In this document: positions 12,941-24,700 of the stretch, piece by piece
Layout of the letters: every line of letters begins with the position of its first letter
How positions within the stretch are numbered: the stretch's first letter is position 1
Source of the DNA: Nymphaea colorata
Taxonomy: Eukaryota; Streptophyta; Magnoliopsida; Nymphaeales; Nymphaeaceae
Assembly (NCBI RefSeq): GCF_008831285.2
Contig: NC_045148.1
Coordinates: 14,548,802 to 14,612,801, forward strand
Direction: 5' to 3'
DNA length: 64,000 nucleotides
Notes under the pieces: model-generated
Databases searched by the model: none
Seen by the model: only the letters and a program-made list of their open reading frames with translations
Told to the model about the DNA's origin: nothing
Position numbers and translations under genes: made by a program

Positions 12941-13373
12941 AGACGGTATTTAAGGTACGGTCTGTGGACAGAACTCAACTGGCCCACCGGAATTTGGCTT
13001 GATCTACTCTCTTAATTGAAGCCATGTGTTGATCGGAGTGACAGATTCATTTTTAGGCCCTTGTGTATAACTTTAAAACTAAGTTTCACGGTTTTTATTT
13101 TCTATCGTTGATTAAATCATTAGGTGCCTTGTTGGTGGAATAGACAGCCCACTGCAGTTTTCATTTTGAATCTTCAAACCATTGATCTCTTCTGCCTCAA
13201 CAAGGGAAACCACTCACACTCAAGTTGGTGAAGGCGGTACTTTGAATTTTGAAATATAAAAGCGAACTTAGAACTTGGGTCTTGATCAGGGGTTAGGGGT
13301 TGAATAAAAACTTAAGTTCTTTATTAAGCCTTAATCCTCTTAAAAGCAAGTTCCAGCACGTGAAGAATTGTCT

Positions 13374-13475
13374 TTTTCACTGTTGTCCTATTGGGTTAAG
13401 ATTCCCTCTTCACTATATACAAAATTTCCACTGTTGTCCTTTTGAGTTGAGATTCTCTCGTCACTTTGTACGAAA
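13374..13475. repeat. Imperfect tandem repeat, about 51-bp unit, two copies
   Basis: Two adjacent units share CACTGTTGTCCT followed by GAGATTC or AAGATTC and a TCACTNTNTAC end. No function is evident. Confidence 0.6.
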
Positions 13476-13923
13476 AATCAGAAGACACCATTATCGTTTT
13501 TCTTTCATTTTCTGTTGAGTGATTGTCAGTAACAAATGAGACCTACGTGAGAAAAAACAGAATTACACGAGATTCGTATCCATAATTCTATCTAGAAGAC
13601 GGTCAGCCTACACCGAAATTTTCTTATATTTCTCATCCAATCTTTGTTTACAACCGATCCGTCTTAATGTTTTTAGTCTCAGTATTTAAAAGTTGTTGAT
13701 GTTTTTCCAATAAAATCACCGAACTGATCATCATCTCTGTTCAGTCGGGTTCCGTTCTACTTCTACACCAGTATAATACAGCACTGGTTTAATAGTTCGG
13801 AAATCGGCAGTCATTTTATTTCAAACGCACGTAAATGATGTCAGAAGCGATGCTTCCATTATATTACATGTTTTCCACTATATATTGTGGGAAAACGAAA
13901 AGGATGGTGCATGAAAAACTTAA

Positions 13924-16900
13924 TCAATTACAGGCATTTTGTTGAAACCCAATCCTTGAGTTGGGGATGTCATGCACTATCAGAGTCTTCCTCTGCTGTA
14001 TGTTGGCTATGATATTCACATCCGTCTCATTGCTGTTGGCGGCAAACGCCAGGCAGATTTGGGATGCAGACGCAATGTAGAAGATATTGAAAGCATCAAG
14101 CACCAAATCGGTTCCCCCCTGGAAGTGGAATGTAATATAAGGATACTCAATCGTTGTGGTGTTGGAGAAATCATAGCATGTGTCCAAGATACTCAATGGA
14201 TCCGCCATCTTATACTTTGCCATGGCGGCTCGAAAAGCAGAACGCAATGCGTCGTAGGCCGCAGGCGACAGCCGGGTGATCACCGTCCCGGAGTCCGTTA
14301 TGGTGCCGGAAGTCGCGAAGACGGAAGGAGCAACAGGCAACGGCTGCGCGCCTACGCTCATCCCAGTGACCGAGACGAAGTAGAAGGGGCGATCGCGGTG
14401 TAGCAGCGGCGTGTACTTAGCGGTGGAGTATGACGAGTCGGGGCCGAAGGTCAGCTGCCCGACCTCGCCGGACGTCGGCAGGCAGTAGGCAAACACGCTG
14501 CCGTACTTCTGGGCAGTTTGGGATATGGCCGATAACTTGCTGCGTCCTAGTCCGAGAAGTCCGCCGGCTAACCCGAACAGCCCTTGGTTGTTTTGCCCGC
14601 AGCCGAAGATGAAACCAGCGGCCGAGTCGTTGGCAGTCAAGGTCAGGGTATCTTGACTCAGGTAGCCGACGGTGTAGGATCGGTCTCCGTAAGCCACCCC
14701 GTAGATGCAGTTGGAAGACTTGCAGTCGTTGAACCCAGACTCGAGCTTCACGTCGGCGCACTCTTGCGCAGAGCAGGCTATGTTTTTATATGTGGCGGAG
14801 GCTGAGGGGACGAACCTGGTTCCCTGTTGTGGGTAGCAATAGCCGGAACAGGGCTCGCACTGGACCCAGGTGAGGTCGCTGGCCGTGTCAAAGATCAGGT
14901 TGAAGTCCACCTTGGGCGTGCCTAGACCCACCGTGACGATGTAGTTCCCGACGTCCAGTTCGTTGCCTGGTTTGGCCGGAATGCTTACGGTGGCATCCGT
15001 GCTGAACAGGTCCTGTGGCTGCTCATTAGGTGGTGGTGATAGAGAAGAAGATATCCTGGAGTTGATCCAGTTGACCCGGGACCGGTCGCGCTGGAGAATT
15101 GCGAGTTGGCTGTTGCTGGTGGATCTCACGTTTCCATGGAAGGGCGAACATGGGCCGTGCCGATCGACTAGTTTCATGGCCGACGGACCTTCCTCACCGT
15201 TGGTCAGACCTGCATGGAAGGAAGTGATCGGTACTGCATTCAGAATTGCATAGAGAATTCATGTCCCCTACGGCCTATTGGCAAAAGGAGAAGTGTCATG
15301 AGTTGACTTATTCAGGCCATGCGACACGGTAGAGTTGACTCATTCAGGCCATGCTACACGGTAAGAACTTAATTGCCGTTAGCCTTCAAACCACCGAAAG
15401 GGCGCAAAGAATGTATAAACAAAAGAAATATAAAGCAAAACAAAAGACTGTAACACAGGAAAACAAGAAGAGTATGAAGAAGAGAAATTAATTCATGTTC
15501 AAAAAAACTGAAAAAATTTATAGATTAATTTCTTAAGGAGCTGTTTGACAGGAGGAACAACATATGAGTAATGAGTGTCTTATGAATCTAAGTTGATGTT
15601 GAGACAATTAATGGAATGCTCACACCTTGTTCCTCATGCCAAGTGACCCCTAAAGAGTAATGATTTTGGATTGGCCTTCACCATTTATGCTTTCTCCCAA
15701 TTAAATATGCGGTGGCGTTGAAAGGCAAGGATGTCGAATGCATGAATTTATTGTGGCTTCGGTGATATGGCAAGAAATTGGAACTGGCAATTATAAGATA
15801 TCACGTCTGACCTGTGTTGAACTTTACTTTTGGTTCATGTCAGGCCTGATACGAGCTTTCCGGCAAGCTTATCAAAACTAAATTTAAGGGGTCAGGTAGG
15901 ACCTATGATTCAATCTTTCATCTCCACTTTGTTATTTTCTACTGTGGCCATGAAAGGAATGGAATAAGCTCAAGCAGGAGCGCCAGCTGATTCCAGATAT
16001 CTACATCTCAGTATCCGACAAGCTTGAGAACAGGTCCTAAAGGACGACCAGACACGATTTGCCTCATTCCCAAATGAGCTGCCATATCCTTTTTTTTAAT
16101 CAACGGCATCCAGATGAGAAGGGTGTGGCAAAGTTTCATGAATTTATGATCATAGGAATCATAAGTCGTGCTTAATTAATATGAAGGCGTCTTTTCACGT
16201 CCACCTTCTTCAAAGTCCCCACCTTCCAAGTGGCAAAGATTAAGGAGGCAAAGTGCACAGTCAGGAAAAGGCAGCTATTGGGCCAACGGTGGCATAGTGG
16301 GAGATGAAACTGATGCAAGTTACAGAGTGAAGATACTAAGCATGCAGACTCAACAAGCTATCTATATCAAAAGCCTCTCATTCTCTTTATGGGTGAATAC
16401 CAAATTTCATCATGGATCCAGACATTTAAGATGTGAAGCCTAATCACTCGATTCTTATCACTTGAACTTAGATTTCAGATTTTCAACGTAAGTGGGAGGA
16501 GATTGAAACATTTTCTCAGCATTGGCCACGCCTAAACAACCAAACACAAGAAGATAGTGGAACCTATCCACAGTTGGTGCTCTTATTAAAAAATTTGGCT
16601 CAATAGTCTCGAGATATGTGGGCTTCTGCAATGTTGCAACTTTCTTGATGCATGTAGACGCGCAGAGGCATTCTCTGTTGTCACAACAGAACCAACAAAA
16701 TACACGATTTTTGTCCAACAAAGCATAACACAGACCGGCCGGAAACCTTGGCTGGGAAAGAAGGTCAAGGGTAGGTACCTTCAGCTTTTCCGGCGTTGCA
16801 TCTGCTTGGTGGCCGGAGCAGCGCATCGATCTCGACAGTCCGAAGGTACAGGTTTGTGCGTCTTGCACCAGTGAGTTGGAAAAGTGGAAGAGAATACAGG

Positions 16901-16947
16901 AAGAGAAGGAAGAAGCAGGTGGTGCTGGAAACCGAGGCTTTTGCCAT
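13924..16947 (-). CDS. AP2: nepenthesin-like aspartic protease with altered first motif
   Basis: Two exons on the - strand, 16947-16779 and 15209-13924, joined in phase 1 by a 1569-nt intron (donor GTACCT, acceptor ATGCAG), give 484 residues. Exon 1 encodes a signal peptide (CFFLLFLYSLPLF core) and NAGKAEG. Exon 2 has LVDRHGPCSPF, the flap segment YGDRS, and the second catalytic motif TDSGTVITRL. The first catalytic motif reads FDTASDLTWVQC: the glycine of Asp-Thr-Gly is alanine (GCC). Near the C-terminus, IIANIQQ replaces the usual IIGNWQQ/IIGNIQQ. The reading frame is otherwise intact. Activity is therefore uncertain; it may be impaired or have changed specificity. The long intron makes the exon 1 assignment slightly less sure, but no other start exon is nearer and a TATA box sits about 60 bp upstream. 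Confidence 0.8.
15300..15363. repeat. 32-bp tandem duplication in the AP2 intron
   Basis: Two adjacent 32-bp units starting GAGTTGACTTATTCAGGCCA and GAGTTGACTCATTCAGGCCA, differing at two positions. Confidence 0.85.
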
Positions 16948-17004
16948 CCTTGAAGAGGATTCTTTCCTGTTGCTCGTGGAATATCATCAATGGCGCGCTC
17001 ACCA

Positions 17005-17012
17005 TTTTATAG
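17005..17012 (-). promoter_or_regulatory. TATA box of AP2
   Basis: CTATAAAA on the - strand, about 60 bp upstream of the proposed ATG at 16947. It supports this distant exon as the true start of AP2. Confidence 0.6.
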
Positions 17013-18106
17013 AATTGCATGACAGTTCACTGTGGAGCACAGATCCATGATACGGATTTGGGTAAGGTCCACGAAGGGTATCCGCACGTACGTAAGTGTT
17101 TGGTGCCACTGATTTCCACCTGAGAAGGAAGAAAAGCAAGGGGAAATATCTCCTCCTTTCATCACGGAGCTCGGAAAGGCAAAGGGAATCACATCTCCTC
17201 CTCGGAACTTTCGTTGTTTTCTGCAGAAGAACATTTCTAGAAGACGTGGTCCTAATCCTCCCAATGTTGCCAACCATGCTTGTTTGCTGGGAAGAAATGG
17301 TTCTTGGCTGAGAGGTGGTCATCATTTTAACTTTTTGTCGCTATACATAGCGTGAAATATACAGTGCGGAAGCCATGTCAAAATGCCAGGCTATCTTGAA
17401 AACGAAGGACTCCTAAAAATGTGTTCAAACGCACGATATTTTGATGCCAATGACTACTGGTTCTTGTTGGTGACTTTTTTCCCCTACATTTCGTTCCTTT
17501 CCCAGTGGATAAAAGCAATACGTAAGACTTGCATGTTGGCAGACATGTAGTCCCAAATATGAGGTGGGAAAAATTAGGAAGGGTAAAAATTTTTCCAAAT
17601 CAGGGCCAGGGCCACATGTAGGGGGGGCCATGTGATAAGTGGGGCTATGGATGCTAACAGCATTACGCGTTTGTTGGACCACAAACTTTGAACACGAATC
17701 AGATACCAAGTGCTAGTATCATGTAGGGATATGATCCACCACAATTTTGTTTCTTGCTATTGATTCTTTTTTGAAGATCTTGTGGTTTAGTTGAGGACTA
17801 AGCCGATTGGTTTTCGTTGGACTCAGTTGTGCAAAAATAATGCGATCTAGTGGCAGAGACAGAAAGTTTTAGTTGATGGACACTTATTCATTTTATTATT
17901 GCAATTTATTAAATGCATGTAGAGTTATAGAGCATTGGCCTGGGTCTCGTGTGGGCACTCCATATGGTTGGGCCTGAGTCCAACACATGATACATAATTT
18001 TTTTTTACAAACACAAGCTGGGGTGGACAGTTGCCCACACCAGTCCCTTGGTAGCTCGGCCACTGATGGGATCAACTAATTATTACACATCATTTTTTTT
18101 TTCAAA

Positions 18107-18367
18107 TTATGTTTGAAATTTATCAGTTGGTCGATCGGCCCCATTGAAGAAGTGTAATATGCGACATGTTTGGGTGTCGAGAAGAAGGGAGATGAGACCA
18201 TACCTTTCATTCAAGGCAGGAGAAGTGTAGTAACAGCAGGGATCTGAAGCTCCTCCTCGCTGCTTTTGTATCTTGCATGACAGAGTAGCAAGCGAAGAAG
18301 GCAGAGCAAGAGAAGGAAGAAGGCCAAAGATCAGGAACGTGAGGCACCCTTTGGATTGTTTATCCAT
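18107..18367 (-). CDS. Doubtful short open frame with signal-peptide-like start
   Basis: An 86-codon frame from ATG at 18367. Its N-terminus (residues 7-28, CLTFLIFGLLPSLALPSSLA) looks like a secretion signal, followed by CKIQKQRGG and a CC pair. A donor-like GTATGG occurs after codon 55, so it could be the first exon of a lost gene. It does not match the first exons of the AP genes at the sequence level. I do not recognise it, and it may be chance. Confidence 0.2.
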   Translation of the reverse strand: MDKQSKGCLTFLIFGLLPSLALPSSLATLSCKIQKQRGGASDPCCYYTSPALNERYGLISLLLDTQTCRILHFFNGADRPTDKFQT

Positions 18368-19227
18368 GGTCTCACCAGCATTCTCATCTTGAGAAGAAGA
18401 ATTGAATCAGATGCTTGGAATATTTGTGGGTTGAAGCGTGCTCAGAATATGACAAATAGAGAATTGATGGGCAGGGAATCGGAAAGTTTATAAATGTGGA
18501 AACATTAGGCACAACCCCATGAAAAATTGTTACAGATCCAGCAATGGTATCCTTTTTTTGTTTTTTGTTTTTACACTACAGCAGATTTTGTTCATAGGCT
18601 TTGATGGCACTTATTTTAATCGACTAGTATCGAACAAAGGATGGTGTTTCAAGTTAATGTATGCAAGAGCAAATGACCTGCTTCAGGAAATTTACTGCCA
18701 TGAGGACCAGCAACAATGGTGGAACCTAAAAAAGTTTCAAAGATAGCATACTTAACTTTTGTAAAACTTTTAGAGGGAAACTAATTGTCCAAGGAGGTCA
18801 TATGCTACAGTGCTGCTGGCTACATGCCCCTAACGTGAGACCGTGTATTAGAGGTTAGAAATGATAAATATGCCCTTGAAAATAAACTAGAAGGCCCCCT
18901 CTATAAGGATTAAAAAAATAAAATTGAAAATAATGACCTTTTTATAAAAGAATGGAAATACCTCCTTAATAAAATGGTAAAATATATGTTCCTTTGTTAG
19001 CCACCTTACATGGAACCATACTTGCCTAACTCACCGGGTTGTCTTGGGAATTAACCGAGTCAGCTCAGATCGCTAAAAAATCTGGCCGTAGCCTTGTGCT
19101 AATTAACATTGTTTCTAAAACAATTTCCTCTTCCTTAACGCTGGGCAAACATACAATTAAAAATGACCAAATCTGATCATCACGCCCTTATAATTGCAAC
19201 CTTTCTAGATCTATCTTACTTCTTTTT

Positions 19228-19344
19228 CAGTCTAAACCACAAGGAGCCCACATCTACAAACTCACTAGCCAATATAAACAGACCTTCTTTTAAGTCTAAG
19301 CCACATTGAGTCCACATCCACGAGTTCACTAGCCAATATAAACA
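19228..19344. repeat. Two-copy 64-bp tandem repeat upstream of AP3
   Basis: Two units end in the near-identical string TCACTAGCCAATATAAACA, each with a CCAAT core. They lie about 215-335 bp upstream of the AP3 ATG, so they may be promoter elements; that is inference. Confidence 0.65.
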
Positions 19345-19492
19345 TCCCTCCAAATTCAATTGCCTGGTGTCACATTCCAAGCTTCTACTAACCTGATCTT
19401 TTATATATCAATTGTTGGTTGCAATAATATTTCGTTTTGCCAAACTATCCGTCCTTCGATTCTTCTTCTCATGACAAGAATGGAGGCGCGTC

Positions 19493-19500
19493 TATAAATA
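19493..19500 (+). promoter_or_regulatory. TATA box of AP3
   Basis: TATAAATA on the + strand, about 60 bp upstream of the ATG at 19561. Confidence 0.65.
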
Positions 19501-20763
19501 ACTGACCAGCACCACTGTGAAAATGCACAGCAGAAAAAGCACTCCCAGATTCCCAAGTATATGGCCTCACCGTCCTCACTCGCCTTCTACCTTCTCTTGC
19601 TCCGCCTTGTTTTCTTCCCACTCAATAACGCAAGACACATAAACCGGCAGCTTCAGATCGTTGCTGTTAGTGCCCTCCTTCCGCCACGCATATGCAGCAC
19701 TGTGGAAGGTGAATCCCCATCTCTTTTCTTCTGCCTTTTCGACCCCAAAATCTGTCGCACATTGTTTGATACAGTGAAGTTGTATCTGCTCTGACATAAA
19801 GCTGCAGAAACCTTGATACAAGAATACGTTCAGCTGCACTAAGAAAAAAAACGTCAGCAAAAAGTTCTACTGACGTTGCTTATTATGTGAAGAAAAATAA
19901 TAATGAAAGCCACGGTTCTGAACACTTTACACGGCCTTGTCAGTGGGTAAGCTTAGTGAGGCCCACCCTTTGCTGACGCATTCTTGTCATGAATGGTGAA
20001 ATTCGTGTAGTGCGAGTAGGACTGATCATCGATGGAGTTGAAATTGTAGGTAAGGAAGAGTTTGATACAGAGTCTGATTGTTTACGTGTAGGTTCCCAGC
20101 ACAGTGACAAAGGAAGGTCCGTCCTGGAAATAGTGGACCTTCATGGGCCTTGCTCCCCCTTCTCTGCAACCGGCAGAGAGCCGGGACACGACGACGGGCA
20201 GGCCTTCAAGATGGTGATCAATGGCGATCAGTCACGCGTCGAATGGATCAATTCCATGTCTTCTTCACCACCACAAAGCAAAACTGTACAAGATCTCCGG
20301 CAAAGGAACTCCATGGCCGACGTTCCCGTACATGGCGGTGACTCACTAGGCACCGGCAACTTCATTGTGAAGGTGGACTTGGGCACACCCAAAAGGCAGT
20401 TCAGCCTGGTCATGGACACGGGTAGTGGCCTGAGCTGGGTCCAGTGCGAGCCCTGTCTTCTCTCCTGCTATTTGCAGAAGGGAATCCGGTTTGCCCCTTC
20501 CGCCTCTGTAACCTACAAAAGCATACCATGCGATTCCGCCAAATGCGCCGAGCTGAAGCTCGTGTTTGGGGATGGTGGCTGCTCGGAGTCGCAAGTTTGC
20601 ATCTACAGCGTCGAATATGCGGACAATTCCTACTCTGTCGGATTCTTTGGCCAAGATACGCTGACCTTGACTGCGAACGACGTGTTCCCTCAGTTCAGTT
20701 TCGGGTGTGGGTTTAGGAACCATGGGCTCTTTGGAATGACCGGCGGAATGCTTGGACTGGGCC

Positions 20764-20768
20764 GCGGC
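20764..20768. repeat. Target-site duplication of Copia-1 (GCGGC), left copy
   Basis: GCGGC at 20764-20768 is repeated at 26357-26361 immediately after the 3' LTR. Removing the element and one copy restores GGCCGCGGCAACCTC, which reads in frame in AP3. Confidence 0.95.
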
Positions 20769-21121
20769 TGTTAACAAAACTGATAAGGATGAATCCGTTG
20801 GAGAGAAAATCAGCAATCAAGATATGAAGCTGGTAATAAAAGATTGTGATCAAATAAAAAAAGGCAGAAAAATCAGAAGAAAGGGAAAGGCGAGAATTTG
20901 GGGATCAAATCAAGATTTCATTTAATCTAGGCAAGAACAACCTTGCCTACAATAAGACGTGATTTCTTCCCTATAAAAGGGACTCGACTCTCCCATTGTA
21001 ATCATCTTCTTATTGAATGAAAAATTGTTCGAGTGCCTTCCGATCGTGGACGTAGGCTCAATCAGAGCTGAACCACGTTACTTGCTGTCTTTCATCCTGC
21101 TCTCTTCTTCTGTTTTCATTA
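20769..21121 (+). repeat. Copia-1 5' LTR
   Basis: 353 bp. It contains a TATA box (TATAAAA at 20972-20978), a likely start point shortly downstream and an AATGAAAA stretch. It matches 26005-26356. Confidence 0.97.
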
Positions 21122-21133
21122 TGGTATCAGAGC
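21122..21133 (+). promoter_or_regulatory. Copia-1 primer binding site
   Basis: TGGTATCAGAGC, complementary to the 3' end of plant initiator tRNA-Met, abuts the 5' LTR without a spacer. Confidence 0.95.
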
Positions 21134-21180
21134 AATAGAAGTTGCTGCTGCGGAAATCATTTGAGTCTTACCACGACAGC

Positions 21181-21338
21181 ACAACCGCCCTCTTTTGAGA
21201 AGAGGCATCAATCATACCACGGCAAGCTGTTGCTGTGGAAAGGGCACGACAACCCTCACACAACCGCCCTCCTTTGAAGAGAGGCATCAATCATACCACG
21301 ACAAGCTGTTGCTGTGGAAAGGGCACGACAACCCTCTC
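21181..21338 (+). repeat. 79-bp tandem duplication in the Copia-1 leader
   Basis: Two adjacent 79-bp units begin ACAACCGCCCTC and end with GGGCACGACAACCCTC. They lie in the untranslated leader between the primer site and the gag start. Confidence 0.85.
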
Positions 21339-21730
21339 TGCTTCCGACTCACCGGAAGCTGCTTAAGACCGTTTGGGTCTTCCACCGGTATCATTGCTCA
21401 CGGCGTTTCTGCTGTTTACGGCAGAATCGATCATCTCTTGTTGCTGAAACAAAGGGAGAACAAAGACAGAACAGAGGAAGTTCTCCCTCTCTGTTCACGA
21501 CAGCTTTATGGGGTGTTGTTAAAATCACCCCCTCTATCGAGCAAGAGTCAAATCGTTTTCTCAACGTGTGCAGATTCTTCAAGCGCCTTTGCACTTTTTT
21601 TTTCTGAAAGCAGCGCTTGTAATTTTAAGCGCTGCTGGTTGTGAAACCGGGTCAAAGAAGAGCAGGTCGTTTCTTTCCGCCTCTTTATTTCAGTAAACGG
21701 CATTTTCTTTACGACTGAAATTGTTCTTAA

Positions 21731-24700
21731 ATGGCGACTTCAACACCTGTTTTCCCTTATCCTTATACTGTCAACGTTGCAAATTTCGTTTCTCTCAAGC
21801 TACGAGCTGAAAATTTTCTCTTATGGAAAACACAAATTTTGGCACTGGTTGAGAGCCAAGATCTTCAAGGGTTTTTGACTGGCGAAGTTACTGCCCCACC
21901 AGAATTTATTGATGATTCTTCTTCTCAGAAAATTCCCAATCTTCATTTTATTGCTTGGAGGAAGACTGATCGCTTAATCAAGGGATGGATAACCAGTACG
22001 TTGTCCGAGAGTGCTCTTGGCCTAGTTGTTGGCCTTGAGACATCCAAGGATATTTGGAGGGTTCTTATGAATACCTTCTCTCGTAAATCGCGTGAGAGAG
22101 AATTCCATCTCACGCATTTACTAACTTCGCTTAAGAAGAATGATGATTCTGTGGAAGCCTATATAGGAAAATTCAAACGAATATGCGACGATCTTTCAGC
22201 TATTGGAAAATCTATTGACGAAGGGGCTCAAGTTTACTGGCTACTTCAAGGACTTGGAGAAGGATACGAAGCATTTATTGCATCCATGCTTCGACCACCT
22301 ACTCTTCCTTATGAAGAGGTTGTCTCTCTTCTTCAAAGTTTTGATTCCCGAATAAAGAGTCCCACTCCTCCTATCATGGCCATGACACATCAACAATCTG
22401 GACGTGGTCGCATGCGTGCACGCAGCTATAGAGGACGTGGCCACTATCAAGGGCGAGGACAGTATCAAAATCGACCACATGACAATTCCAATTTCGCTTC
22501 AAATGGTGATGACAAAAATAACAAAAACCCCGTTGTTTGTCAAATTTGTGGTAAGAAATATCATTCTGCAATCAAGTGTTTTGAAAGATTTAATCATGCC
22601 TATCAAGCTGGGGATGCCCAACAAGCACTTGCCGCCATTACTATTGATGATACAAACAACTCAGAATGGTTAGCTGACACTGGAGCATCAGCTCATATGA
22701 CTGGAAATCCTGGTAAGATTTCTGAAATCTCTACTTATGATGGAAGTGATCATGTTATTGTTGGGGATGGTACGCCTCTTTCTATAACTCATATTGGTAA
22801 CAGTGAAGTCGTTACAGGCAAATCATCTATTCCTCTTTCTCATGTTCTATATGTTCCAAAACTAAAGAAAGACTTACTTTCTGTTAGTCAATTAACTAGT
22901 GCGTTACCATATGTTTTTGAATTTTCCTCCTCTTGTTGTCTCATAAAGGACAGGAGAACCGGGAAAATAGTGGCACAGGGCAACAAACGTGATGGAGTTT
23001 ATACCATCGGCAAGGTCAGACATACAGCATGTTTTTCTTCCAGATTTCGGCGTGCTTCAGAAGAACAATGGCATTTCAGATTAGGACATCCCCATAATGG
23101 CGTTGTGAGACATTTGCAGCAGAAAAATTTGATTAATGTTTGCTCTTCAGTTCCTAGAACTTCTATTTGTCATAGCTGTCAACTTGGCAAATCATGTAGG
23201 TTGCCATTTCTTGAACGAGAAAATAAATTTGTTGAACCTTTTGAAAAAATCCATTCGGATCTATGGGGACCAGCACCTGTTTGTTCTCATTTTGGTTATC
23301 GCTACTATGTGATTTTTATTGATGAGCATTCTAGATTCACTTGGCTATATCCTTTGAAGTTAAAATCTGACTTCTTTGTTTGTTTTCAACATTTCCAGAA
23401 ATTTGTTGAAACACAATTTAATAAAAGGATAAAGGTTTTTCAATCTGATGAAGGAGGAGAATATACAAGTACAAAATTTAGAGATTATCTAAAGTCTCTT
23501 GGAACAAAACAGTTGTTTTCTTGCCCATATACTAAACAACAAAATGGTATGGCAGAAAGAAAACATCGAAATATCACTGAATTAGGTCTGACCATGATGT
23601 TGCATGCCAACATTCCCAAGCGTTTCTGGTTTGAAGCTTTTAGCAGTGCTGTTTTTCTCATCAATAGGCTACCATCGTCTTCTCTCAAGATGGATTCTCC
23701 TTACTTAAAACTTTTTGGGAAGCATCCTACGTATGATTTTCTTCGTGTTTTTGGATGTCGATGTTTCCCTTACTTAAGAGATTATGCAAAAGATAAATTG
23801 GAGCCTCGATCACTGCCATGTGTTTTTCTTGGGTATAGTGATAGTCACAAAGGATATCGTTGTTTGTATCCGGCCACCGGAAAAATGTTTATCTCTCGAC
23901 ATGTTTGTTTTGATGAACATTTTTTTCCTTATAAAGATCCTGCTAAATTATATGATGGAGATTCTCTAACTTCAGATCTGATTTCTTTCAATGAGGAACA
24001 AGAGAATATAGAGCAAATGGTTCCCGAAAATGAGAATCTTATTCGAACAACTGACGTTCATGAGGAAGAACGAAGTGATATTGGCACTCACTCTCAATCT
24101 CAAGAACATTTGATTGACAACGTGCCAATTAATGAGCAGTCGGTTCACAATTTGCTGGATAGTCTCGGACAGGATGAGTATCAGACAGGCATGACTGACA
24201 CCACGGGACAAAATCAAGTTCAAAGAAATGAAGAAAGCACTGAGATAGACAATGAACAGTCAGTTCACGAGCAGGTTGATAACTCGGAAGAAGGCGATCA
24301 TGGAGTTCTTGATACAAACACAATTGAAAGTATGGAACAAGGTGAGCATACTCCTCCTCCTTCTGCTATGATTAGAACAATGGTCACTAGATCGATGATG
24401 GGAACCTTTAAACCGAATCCCAAGTATGCTAACTTACATACTTTGTACCAAGATATTCCTAAAGAACCTTCAAGTGTTAATGAAGCTCTTGGGAAACCAG
24501 GCTGGAAAAAGGCTATGGACGAAGAAATTAGAGCCTTAGATGAAAATAAAACCTGGAGACTTGTACCCTATGATCCCAAGATGAATCTAGTTGGCTCAAA
24601 ATGGGTGTTTAAAACCAAACTCAAATCAAATGGGACATTGGAAAAACTCAAGGCTAGACTTGTTGCTCGAGGCTTCACCCAAAAAGAGGGAATAGACTTC

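Larger units (their letters stand above)
9587..13923. other. Intergenic spacer between AP1 and AP2
   Basis: No protein-coding gene seen. The spacer holds an inverted-repeat MITE (10768-11028), a second copy of the 3.3-kb MITE (11936-12252), an inverted LTR fragment (about 12700-12940) and a short tandem repeat (13374-13475). The rest is AT-rich single-copy sequence. Confidence 0.6.
16948..19560. other. Divergent spacer between AP2 and AP3
   Basis: Shared 5' region of AP2 (- strand) and AP3 (+ strand), so it should hold both promoters. TATA boxes for each are listed separately. One doubtful short secreted open frame lies at 18107-18367. A two-copy 64-bp repeat lies at 19228-19344. Nothing else was recognised. 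Confidence 0.6.
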
